Positions 24,701-32,346 of a stretch of 38,424 bases of DNA are shown piece by piece. A program made the translations under genes and the position numbers. How positions within the stretch are numbered: the stretch's first letter is position 1; every line of letters starts with the position of its first letter. The stretch is from positions 1 through 38,424 of the forward strand of contig NZ_QTWS01000034.1 of NCBI RefSeq assembly GCF_003461245.1, given 5' to 3'. This stretch comes from Blautia sp. AF19-10LB. Its GTDB lineage: Bacteria > Bacillota > Clostridia > Lachnospirales > Lachnospiraceae. Below the pieces are notes generated by a model. It was given only the letters and a program-made list of their open reading frames with translations, was not told the DNA's origin and searched no databases.

Positions 24701-27700
24701 GTATGTAGTTACCTGCTCTACATATTTTTCATGATCCAGATCATAAATTTTAAACTCTGTTCCCGGAATTAGAACAGATTTTTTAGTCTCATCATCCTGT
24801 TTGATAATTTTCAGTTTTGCAGAAAATTCTTTATCCAAAAGAACTCTCCATGTCTGCGGCTCTGTTGGTTTATTCTCTGTAATCCGGACAATAAAATCAT
24901 CTACAGGTTTGTAATTATGGGGTGTTGTAGTTTCTCTCACCAGATATGTTCCATATGGAATTGCAATGGATTTTACATAGCCTTTCTCATTTGTAAAAAT
25001 TTCCGTTGCTCCATTTTCACCGATCACAACCGGCTCTGCAGAGGAAAAATCATAATTTCCATCCTCTTTTACCACCAAAGAAGATACCAGATATGCACTA
25101 AATCCAGCTCCGGATAGTAATGCAGCATCTGTGTCTCCATTATTGGCAGCTTTAATAAGTTCAAACGGCTGTTTCTTCACCGTTTCCAGTGAGGTACACT
25201 CTTTTTCTACAACCGCTGTCAGATCACCTTCATCACTGCATACAAGATCATATTCATGCTCGTCTGCCAGATATCCTACGGATGGGGTAATTTCCTTGAT
25301 GTAATACTCTCCAAGATAAAGATTCTCTATCCTTGCTTTTCCTTCTTTATCGGTAGTTAGCGTACCAATCTGGCTTCCGGCTTTATAAATAACGCCTGTC
25401 TTTCCATCTGGATGGGTAATGTCGTTTCTTGCATAAAGTCCATACACCGCATTTTCCAGGGAAGCATCTCCCTGTGCCTTATTTTCTTTTGTCTCGGCAT
25501 CTTTTTTATTCAAAGAGATTGCAGCACTGACCCTATCATTCACAAAAGTATGACTGAAAGAAATTTTTGCCTGTTCATCATTGGTATAACTGAACTGGAA
25601 AGAATAAGTATCTTTCTCATTTCTGACATAACCAGCCGGAGCCTGGACCTCTTTTACATAATAAGAAAATCCCACTGGAAGATCTGCTTTAAATGCTGCT
25701 TTTCCATCAGTACCAGTAATTGCAGTCTCAATCAGAGCATCTTTTTTTACTGCTACTTTTCCATCCACAGTTTTCATATCCTGCGCTGCAAACAGAGCAA
25801 AATGCCCTCCGGATAGTGTATTTTCAGTATCTTTATCTTTCTTTATCACCTGCACCACTGCTTTCTGACGGTCATTTGTAAAGGTAGTCTCTGAGAAAGC
25901 CGCTTCTGCAGTCTGCCCTGCATAAGAAATGGTTACTTTTTTTGTTTCTTTTGCATTATAAAAATTTTCCGGGGCCTGTGCTTCTGTTACATTATAGCTT
26001 CCAAGCGGAAGATTCTTTACCGTTACAGAACCGTTCTCACCTGTGATCAGATTTTTCGCTACTTCTGCGCCTTTTTTGTAAACTGTTTTTCCACCTGCTG
26101 TTACAATATCCTCGGCAGCATATACGTTATAAACGGCTCCTTTCTGACGGCGTTTCTCATACTGGAATAAAGTTCCATTTTCATCAGATACAGCTCCTAC
26201 GAAAACCTCCCCCTCTTTATAAACGGTCAGATTTCCTTTCTGCTCTTTGTCCGTTACAGTCTGTTTGGTCGTGCTGCCAACTACTAATTTCACTCCATAA
26301 GAGGAAGCCTGGACAACATAACCTTCTGGTGCTGTAATTTCCTTTAAGTAAACTGTATCCTGTGTCTTAGTAAGAGTTACACGTGAAGAACCATTGCTGT
26401 CTGTTGGCGGCATTTTAGCAATCAGCTTTGTGCAGGCGTTATCACTATATACCCCATACACGGCTCCAGCTAGATTTTTTCCAGTATCTCCATCTTTCTT
26501 TGTAATTTCAATGACTGCTTCTTCCGGCCAGTCAACTGTAATCTGCAGGTCAGAGGAATCCGTATAGTAGCCAAAACCAATGTCCTGTGAACTCTCCAAT
26601 TTTAAGAGCATTGCATGGAAATCCAGGGGAAAATTGGAAGTGATCGCATACTTTCCTTTCAGACTGCCCATATTGGCTGTTGTAGCTACAAGATGAAATT
26701 TCTCTCCACCTTTTACAGTGACATTTCCAGATGCCGTCTTTCCTGTAGTTTCGTTGACAAGGCTCACACCATTTTCCAGATGAATGGTAATGGTAAATGC
26801 TTCATTTGCCTTCCAGGTAAAACTTTCTGTTTCCTTTCCCGTTGCATTAACGGAAAGTCCTGGAAGAAGTTTCATTGCTGTCGGATCAGGCATTTTAGCA
26901 AGAGCTACTTTAATCTCTTTCAGCATATTTTTAGCGGTTGTAGAAAGCGCACCTCCAAATCCGGATTCGCCATCATATAAATAGTCAACCAGGTAATGCT
27001 GCATGGCTCTTGTCTCAGAACTGCATCCATATTTTTCCATAATGGATTTTACATTATATCCATTGAATGTATGTCCCCATCCTGGACCGCCATATCCATA
27101 GAATAAGGCTTTTCTCAAATATTTATCATCTCCGCCTTCATCCAGTTCAACCATATTTTTATATGTTGTCCCACTTGGAGGTGACTGCATGGAGTGCTGC
27201 ATACAATACGCATTTACTGTATAAGTCTTTCCGCCTGCTTTGTAACGAACATATTTGTAGCTGTCATTTCCACCCTGTCCCATAACTGTATCAAACGGAT
27301 GAAGCTGGCCATCTGAATAATAGTAATATTTATTTGCTTCAATATTTGTTGCATCATCCCATGGAGTATCGGTTGCAAGTAACATGATACCGTTTTCTGC
27401 CTGATCCATGGAAACACTTAGGTCAATGTCATCTGCTGGCATTTCAAAACTGAATTTATCCGATTCTTCGTGATAAGTCACCTCAGAATACAATAAATCT
27501 TCTGTATTCTCTGTCTGGTTTGCCTGTACTTTTGTTGTTCCTACTGCAATTAAGCTGCCTTGCGGCATATCTCCAGAAAAAACAACGGTTTCTCCTGGCT
27601 GATACTGTCCATCTTCATGGTTCAGCTCAATATGAAATTCCTCTCCACGAACAATATTTACCTGATAATTTCCATCTGCATCTTCTGTTTTCTCTGTTCC

Positions 27701-28465
27701 ATCTGTAAAAGAGTCGTCTGTCGCCTCTGGCATTTCTTCCGGATCTGTATCTGTAATTTCTTCAAATGTGCTGTCTGTATCCGGATTATCATCTATGGCA
27801 GGTTCTTCTGTTGAAACTTCCTCAGACGGGTTTTCCGGGATTGGTGTATCTATTGGCTCTTCCTCAACCGGAATTTCTGTCGGAGTTACTTCTTCATAGA
27901 TTTCATCCTCTGACGGAATTTCTACATTTACCTCATTCTGCACAGGTTCTTCACTCTCTGCAGTGCCTATGGCTGGTTCCTCGCCTTCTGCTTCATTCTC
28001 ATCTTCCTGGTTGCTTACAGATTCCTGATTCTCAGATTCAGCAACCTGCACCACCGCTTCCTTTACAATCAGCTTACGATTGATCTGATAAATTGGGTGG
28101 CCACTTACTGGCTCCACATAATAAACAGCTTTGTATGTATCTTCGTAATCTGTTGTAAAGTCCTGCTTTTCCTCATTTTTTGCCTCATGGAAAGTGATCT
28201 TCACCTTTTTTTCATCTGGTATTTCCAGTCCGGTAAAATCTTTCTCCACTTCAAAAATACTGCCTGTTTCCAGTTCCAGATCTTTTGCTTTTACCACCTC
28301 ATCTGCATCCAGTTCATTTTTTACCGCTTCGTATAACGGTGGCTCTTCTGGCACTGGCACTACATCTGCCGCATAGGACAGTATTGGAGATAGAATTGTA
28401 GATAACACTGTAAGCATTGCCAGGAATCCCGACAAAAATCTTCTCATATTTTTTTTATTCTTCAT
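21728..28465 (-). CDS. Giant cell-wall-anchored adhesin: thioester-type domain plus about 14 SpaA/CnaB repeats
   Basis: This 2245-residue surface protein starts with a signal peptide (FLAMLTVLSTILSPILSYAA). A long acidic Glu/Pro/Thr-rich segment (about 130-265) and a thioester-type domain around VNAYCMQHSMQ (Cys 421) follow. About fourteen tandem SpaA/CnaB prealbumin-like domains come next, recognisable by repeated KKD/KKG starts, VYGVYAAEDI-like strands and YYVKEVQAPAGYV-like ends. The C-terminus is a sorting signal, SPKTGDN, a hydrophobic stretch and KRKRK. Such proteins are linked to the wall by sortase, and CnaB domains usually carry isopeptide cross-links. It overlaps the topoisomerase gene by 11 bases, so it is expressed with the conjugation genes. 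Mating-pair attachment or host adhesion is inferred. The second thioester residue is uncertain: the usual T-Q is read as T-R-A-M-Q. Confidence 0.92.
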   Translation of the reverse strand: MKNKKNMRRFLSGFLAMLTVLSTILSPILSYAADVVPVPEEPPLYEAVKNELDADEVVKAKDLELETGSIFEVEKDFTGLEIPDEKKVKITFHEAKNEEKQDFTTDYEDTYKAVYYVEPVSGHPIYQINRKLIVKEAVVQVAESENQESVSNQEDENEAEGEEPAIGTAESEEPVQNEVNVEIPSEDEIYEEVTPTEIPVEEEPIDTPIPENPSEEVSTEEPAIDDNPDTDSTFEEITDTDPEEMPEATDDSFTDGTEKTEDADGNYQVNIVRGEEFHIELNHEDGQYQPGETVVFSGDMPQGSLIAVGTTKVQANQTENTEDLLYSEVTYHEESDKFSFEMPADDIDLSVSMDQAENGIMLLATDTPWDDATNIEANKYYYYSDGQLHPFDTVMGQGGNDSYKYVRYKAGGKTYTVNAYCMQHSMQSPPSGTTYKNMVELDEGGDDKYLRKALFYGYGGPGWGHTFNGYNVKSIMEKYGCSSETRAMQHYLVDYLYDGESGFGGALSTTAKNMLKEIKVALAKMPDPTAMKLLPGLSVNATGKETESFTWKANEAFTITIHLENGVSLVNETTGKTASGNVTVKGGEKFHLVATTANMGSLKGKYAITSNFPLDFHAMLLKLESSQDIGFGYYTDSSDLQITVDWPEEAVIEITKKDGDTGKNLAGAVYGVYSDNACTKLIAKMPPTDSNGSSRVTLTKTQDTVYLKEITAPEGYVVQASSYGVKLVVGSTTKQTVTDKEQKGNLTVYKEGEVFVGAVSDENGTLFQYEKRRQKGAVYNVYAAEDIVTAGGKTVYKKGAEVAKNLITGENGSVTVKNLPLGSYNVTEAQAPENFYNAKETKKVTISYAGQTAEAAFSETTFTNDRQKAVVQVIKKDKDTENTLSGGHFALFAAQDMKTVDGKVAVKKDALIETAITGTDGKAAFKADLPVGFSYYVKEVQAPAGYVRNEKDTYSFQFSYTNDEQAKISFSHTFVNDRVSAAISLNKKDAETKENKAQGDASLENAVYGLYARNDITHPDGKTGVIYKAGSQIGTLTTDKEGKARIENLYLGEYYIKEITPSVGYLADEHEYDLVCSDEGDLTAVVEKECTSLETVKKQPFELIKAANNGDTDAALLSGAGFSAYLVSSLVVKEDGNYDFSSAEPVVIGENGATEIFTNEKGYVKSIAIPYGTYLVRETTTPHNYKPVDDFIVRITENKPTEPQTWRVLLDKEFSAKLKIIKQDDETKKSVLIPGTEFKIYDLDHEKYVEQVTTYPTTVTHTSYFTDIDGYLILPQNLKIGHYRIEEVTAPDGYTINKNYVEIQVDTNTLYQTDPISGDAVIEVVYEDHSVKGKLTVQKKGEVLSTYKNDFRYEVQNLSGAVYEVYAAEDIYTADFQKDDTGKRILEYAKGVKVAELTTDESGKADLDNLPLGEYKVVEKTAPEGFVLNEEEQKISFVYADQDTPVISQSAEFINDRQKVEVSVVKKDAENEKGLSGAEFGLYAKEDIKAGDKVLVKADELLTKAVTGEDGKTVFEQDLPFGTYYIKELAAPDGFVSSDEQIEVTAKYQGQEVKTVKLETVFKNEPTTTEFTKSDITTGVELDGATLTVLDSDGKEVEKWTSVKGKAHVIKRLHVGKTYTLREEFAPYGYLQAEEVKFTVSDTADVQKVEMKDAVPVGRIIINKKGEFVKEVTWKDMLAGGMDAAFGYVTGSLKDVIFEIYAAEDIKAADGESSDYYKKDELVATITTDALGYARSEDLPLGKYYVKEKETADGYVLDGEIREVDLTYRDQNTPVVTYDEDWQNNRQKAKVTVVKKEKNTDRVLEGGVFALYTKNDILNAEGEVILKADTMIEQKATDQDGRIVFTADLPINGNYYVKEVQAPAGFVTTEEIKEFDFAYAGEEVAEVSFEFTYEDEPTTFEITKSDITTGEELPGAKLKVSDSAGNVVDEWTSGSTPHIIKELEVGKKYTLTETIPADGYATAESITFVVENTADIQKVEMQDDTTKILISKVDMTDGSSEVKGAKLYILNENQEVMESWTSGDQPHYVEKLSVGTYTLLEETAPKGYIVANKVTFEVKDTGDVQGAKMEDEQAMGKVILNKTDKDTKKPMKGVEFALCDSKGKVLETLVTDSAGHAESKNYPIATFKNGQYKKAITYILKETKTLDGYQLDETEHKIQFEYVNDRTPVIEYILDLTNKKAPEKDTPETSENQGVSTPGSHGSDATSVSNSPKTGDNTNIAIFVLALAVSAGCLGTVVTVKRKRK

Positions 28466-30557
28466 TCTTTTTTCCTTTCTTCCGTTCCGGGAAAATCAAC
28501 TGAAACTTTGGATTTCCGGTTTCTGAAACCTCCATCTTTATAGTTGCTTCATACTTCCTTTTTGTTTTCTCTGATACCAGATCTTTGAAATGCACCTGCT
28601 TCTCACTCAGCAGCTTCCTGACAGTTGCTTCATCAAGTGTTTTTCCCTGACTCTCAAAAAATCGGTTATTTTTCCATAAAGTAAAACTGCAATCACTTCC
28701 TGAACAATAATAATTTCTCTTTCCCACATAAACCTTATTGCCGCATCTTGGGCATTTTCCAATTTCTTTCCGACCATCTGAAAATAGTTTCTGGTATTCT
28801 TCCACTGGCTGTCCATTATCACTTACCAATTTGGTAACCATTTTTTCAATTTCGAAGAGAAATTCTTCTACATTTTTCTGGCCTCTGGAAATCAGTGTCA
28901 GATCATTTTCCCATTCTGCTGTAAGTTTTGGTGATTTGATCATTTCCGGAAGAATCCTGATCAGATTTCTTCCATCTGCTGTAGGTAATATCTGCTTCTT
29001 TTTACGCTCAATAAAGCCTTTCTCAATCAGTTTTTCAATAATCGCTGCCCTGGTAGCCGGAGTTCCAAGCCCTTTTCTCTCTGCGTCTTCTATCGTATCC
29101 GAACTTCCAGCGTGTTCCATGGCACTAAGGAGCGTATCCTCCGTATAATGTTTCGGCGGTGCTGTAAAATGTTCACTAAATTTTACAACAACACATTCAA
29201 ATACCTGTCCTATTTTTATATCTGGAAAATCACTTTCCTCCTCTTCTGGCTTTTCTGCATTTTTCCCATATGATTTAAAGAACCGTTCTTCCACTTCTTT
29301 CCATCCATATTGGAGAACATTCTTTCCAGATGCAGTAAACAGTTCTCCATGACAGGAAATTTCAGTCTTAATACTCTCATATATGTATTCCTGTTCCGAT
29401 GCACATAATAACTTTGATGCAATCAGCATAAGAATTTCTTTTTCTCCACCCGGAAGTGCTTTTAAATCCGTGTTTGCAATTTCTACCGTTGGTATAATTG
29501 CATGATGATCTGATACCTTTTTGCTGTTTAAAAGTCTTTTTATCTCTGGTTCCGAACCCTTCATTGATATTTCTGGAAATACTCTATTTACCGCATCAAT
29601 AACCAAAAACGCATTTTCTTCCATATCATCTGTAAGATATTGGCTATCCGTCCTTGGATACGTCACCAGTTTCTTCTCATAAAGGCTTTGGGTATAGTCC
29701 AAGGTTTGCTGTGCCGTAAATCCAAGAAGACGATTTGCTTCCCTCTGTAATGTGGTCAGATCATATAATTTCGGCGGCTGTACCTTTTTCTTCTCTTTCT
29801 TTACTGAAAGAATCTGTGCAGTTTCATCCTTCATATCCTCCATCATCTGAACGGCAGCACTTTTCTCTTTTATCCGGTTGCTTACAGCATCCAATCCATC
29901 CATCAGAAGATGAACCAGATAATACTTCTCTTTCTGGAAATTCTCGATGCTCTTTTCCCGTTCCACCAGCATTGCAAGTGTAGGTGTCTGCACTCGTCCT
30001 ACAATCAACCGATGGTGATACAGTACCGTAAACAGTCTGGTGGCATTAATTCCTACCAGCCAGTCTGCTTCACTTCGCGCCACTGCAGAATAATAAAGCT
30101 CATCATATTCATGTCCATCTTTCAGCTGCTGAAATCCTTCCAGAATTGCTTTTTCCTCCATGGAAGAAATCCACAGTCTTTTAAAGGGAAGTTTACATTC
30201 TGCCTGGTTATATACCAGACGGAAAATCAACTCCCCTTCTCTTCCTGCATCTGTTGCACATATAACTTCTGTGATATCTGCTCTGTGAAGCAGTTCCTTT
30301 AAAACCCGAAACTGCCCTTTGGTACTTTCTTTAATCTGATATTTCCAATTCTCCGGAATCATGGGAAGTGTTTCATATTTCCATGCTTTCCAGTCATCCC
30401 GGTACTGATCTGCACTGGCCAGTTCAATCAAATGCCCAATACACCAGGAAACCAGATATTCTTTTCCTTCCAGGTAGCCATCTTTTACGTTTGTGGCATG
30501 AAGCACCTTCGCAATGTTTCTGGCTACGCTGGGTTTTTCCGCAATTACAAGCTGCAA
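28455..30557 (-). CDS. topB: DNA topoisomerase III (type IA)
   Basis: This 700-residue enzyme relaxes and decatenates DNA through single-strand passage. The N-terminal Toprim domain is clear (LVIAEKPSVARNIAKVLHAT, then CATDAGREGELIFR). The active-site tyrosine is Tyr 300 in VTYPRTDSQYL. A C-terminal four-cysteine zinc motif (CPRCGNKVYVGKRNYYC, then GSDC) is followed by a short ssDNA-binding-like tail. Length is normal for element-encoded TopB. The start is a TTG at 30557 with AAGGAG upstream; no ATG lies nearby. Tn1549-like ICEs routinely carry this gene, presumably to process the transferred strand. It overlaps the adhesin gene downstream. Confidence 0.95.
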   Translation of the reverse strand: MQLVIAEKPSVARNIAKVLHATNVKDGYLEGKEYLVSWCIGHLIELASADQYRDDWKAWKYETLPMIPENWKYQIKESTKGQFRVLKELLHRADITEVICATDAGREGELIFRLVYNQAECKLPFKRLWISSMEEKAILEGFQQLKDGHEYDELYYSAVARSEADWLVGINATRLFTVLYHHRLIVGRVQTPTLAMLVEREKSIENFQKEKYYLVHLLMDGLDAVSNRIKEKSAAVQMMEDMKDETAQILSVKKEKKKVQPPKLYDLTTLQREANRLLGFTAQQTLDYTQSLYEKKLVTYPRTDSQYLTDDMEENAFLVIDAVNRVFPEISMKGSEPEIKRLLNSKKVSDHHAIIPTVEIANTDLKALPGGEKEILMLIASKLLCASEQEYIYESIKTEISCHGELFTASGKNVLQYGWKEVEERFFKSYGKNAEKPEEEESDFPDIKIGQVFECVVVKFSEHFTAPPKHYTEDTLLSAMEHAGSSDTIEDAERKGLGTPATRAAIIEKLIEKGFIERKKKQILPTADGRNLIRILPEMIKSPKLTAEWENDLTLISRGQKNVEEFLFEIEKMVTKLVSDNGQPVEEYQKLFSDGRKEIGKCPRCGNKVYVGKRNYYCSGSDCSFTLWKNNRFFESQGKTLDEATVRKLLSEKQVHFKDLVSEKTKRKYEATIKMEVSETGNPKFQLIFPERKKGKKNEE

Positions 30558-30605
30558 TTTTCAATCTCCTTTCTGCACCTGTCGCTGTAATTAAGTGAAA
30601 CAAAG

Positions 30606-32102
30606 TTATTCCTCTGATTCTTCGTCTTCTACTTCACCTTCCATTTCATATTCTTCTAATTCTTCATCATCCTCACGAATTGTATCTTCCTCCTCATCGT
30701 CGTCCTCGTCCTCTTCATAATCAAAAGAAGTATTTCTTCCTTTCATAAATTTCCAATAATAGTAAGCACCACAAACTCCTGCCAGAACCAGCAGCATTAA
30801 TAAAATCGTGCCGGAATTATTGCTTTTCTTCTCAGGTTCTTCCTTTTCTTCCGGTATGATCGTAACTTCTGGTTCCGGTGTCTCTGTGATCTTCTCTGTT
30901 TCAAGTGGCAGTGCGGATTCTGCAATAGCCTGGTTCTGTGGAAGTGTGACCATGTTGGTATCCGTAAAGTTCAACAGATCATTTTCGCCTACCTCTGTAA
31001 GAAGATAAACATTTTCATCCGTTTTATCCCTATCTACGATCAGATAAAAAACCTTATCACTTTTTGTCTTGATCGTATAAAATTCCTTTCCCCCTTTGTC
31101 CTGAACTGTTCCTGTTGTCATGCCGGAAGCAGAACTTTCTCCCTGCACCCGTCCGGTATCTGCTTCTGTATCCGTTTCATTTACTGTGTTTTCTGGTTCT
31201 GTTGGTGCAGTAGCAGTCTCATTCGTTGTCTGATGTTCCGTTACGGTTGCCGTAGCACTGGTGGGCTTACTTGCAGTTCCATCGGCTGGCAAAGAAGTCG
31301 CATTCTGCTCCGTTCCGGAAACCTCTGTATTCTCTTTTACTGCATCTGGATTTTCATAATAAGGGTTTCCTACTTTATAGATCTCTGACATATTTCCTGC
31401 TTTGTCTTTTGCCTGCAGGGTAAAGTATTCATAGGAAGTATCCGCTTTTTGCAAACGGACATTTAATGTATTATTCGTCAGTTCTGTGAATTCATTTCCA
31501 TTGACATACAAAGCAGCAATTCCCGATTCCGCATCAACTCCCTGCACGATCAGTATCCCATTCTTCGCAGCCGCAATAATAGTTGGTTTGGTTTTATCAA
31601 AACACTCTATGTAACGATTCTGCTCATAAGTATTTCCATTCTGATCGGTAACTCTCACATAAATACTACAATTAGAAGAGATGGATACTTCCATATTTCC
31701 GGTTATGTCTGACCATCCTCCATTTTCTGAAAGTCTTGCTTCTACTTTTGCAATAGAAAAAGCACCTGTATTCTTTGTATCTTCCACTTGAATTTTTACG
31801 GTTGCCGTATCTGTCTGCCAGCCTTCGGGTTCTGTAAAGGTAATCCCTACTTCTGGTGTTTCCGTCACATCATTTCCTGCATCTTCCTGTGCCTGTTCCA
31901 CTGGATCTGCAAGAATTTCAGCTTCTGATCCATCTGAAAAATCAACATCTTCCGGGCTGCTTTCTTCTGATGATTCCACTTCTACATTATCTGCCCATAC
32001 AGTCAGACTTCCGGGCGAACTATAAAAGAAAGCTCCTGCCGGAAGTCCTGCTAACGTAGCTGCGGTTAAAAATACAGCTGCTCTTTTATGAAATTTCTTC
32101 AT
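30606..32102 (-). CDS. DUF4366 (CD1107-type) membrane-anchored conjugation protein
   Basis: This 498-residue protein has an N-terminal signal sequence (RAAVFLTAATLAGLPAGAFF) and an extracytoplasmic region with Ig-like features (WQTDTATVKIQVEDTK, SIYVRVTDQNGN). A Thr/Glu-rich linker, the DUF4366-like segment (KGGKEFYTIKTKSDKVFYLI, VDRDKTDENVYLLTEV), a membrane span (about 433-452) and a very acidic cytoplasmic tail follow. The ATG at 32102 has AAGGAG ten bases upstream and overlaps the DUF4315 stop by 17 bases; the longer frame lacks a ribosome site. It is a standard component of this ICE family. Its precise role in the mating channel is not known to me. Confidence 0.85.
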   Translation of the reverse strand: MKKFHKRAAVFLTAATLAGLPAGAFFYSSPGSLTVWADNVEVESSEESSPEDVDFSDGSEAEILADPVEQAQEDAGNDVTETPEVGITFTEPEGWQTDTATVKIQVEDTKNTGAFSIAKVEARLSENGGWSDITGNMEVSISSNCSIYVRVTDQNGNTYEQNRYIECFDKTKPTIIAAAKNGILIVQGVDAESGIAALYVNGNEFTELTNNTLNVRLQKADTSYEYFTLQAKDKAGNMSEIYKVGNPYYENPDAVKENTEVSGTEQNATSLPADGTASKPTSATATVTEHQTTNETATAPTEPENTVNETDTEADTGRVQGESSASGMTTGTVQDKGGKEFYTIKTKSDKVFYLIVDRDKTDENVYLLTEVGENDLLNFTDTNMVTLPQNQAIAESALPLETEKITETPEPEVTIIPEEKEEPEKKSNNSGTILLMLLVLAGVCGAYYYWKFMKGRNTSFDYEEDEDDDEEEDTIREDDEELEEYEMEGEVEDEESEE

Positions 32103-32334
32103 TTTCTGTCTGCTCCTTTTCTCTGGTTTCCAATATCTTTTTTTGTTCCTCCTTGCTGATATCAATCATCAACTGAAGTTCCTCTGCGGAAACTCCATTG
32201 CTTCGGATAATTTTCAGATACTCCATATCCTCTGCCTGTTTCTTCTGTTCTTCCAGATCCCTTGCTTTTTTCTGTAGCTTTTCAATCTTAGCGTAGGTTC
32301 TTGCAAGTTCTTCTTTTATTCGTTCAATGTTCAA
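32086..32334 (-). CDS. DUF4315-family small coiled-coil protein
   Basis: This 82-residue protein begins MNIERIKEELARTYAKIEKL and is mostly a charged coiled coil with a C-terminal NGVSAEELQLMI segment. This is the DUF4315 pattern seen next to DUF4366 genes in Tn1549-like elements. The start is a TTG at 32334 with a perfect AAGGAGG seven bases upstream. It lies 12 bases after the CD1108-type gene and overlaps the DUF4366 gene, so the three are translated as a unit. Molecular role unknown. Confidence 0.85.
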   Translation of the reverse strand: MNIERIKEELARTYAKIEKLQKKARDLEEQKKQAEDMEYLKIIRSNGVSAEELQLMIDISKEEQKKILETREKEQTENEEIS

Positions 32335-32346
32335 ATACGCCCCTCC

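Noticed and set aside
21900..26600. Repeated sequence considered as a CRISPR or tandem DNA repeat
   Set aside because: The similarity is at protein level between SpaA/CnaB domains of about 80-110 residues and has diverged; there are no short identical repeats with regular spacers.
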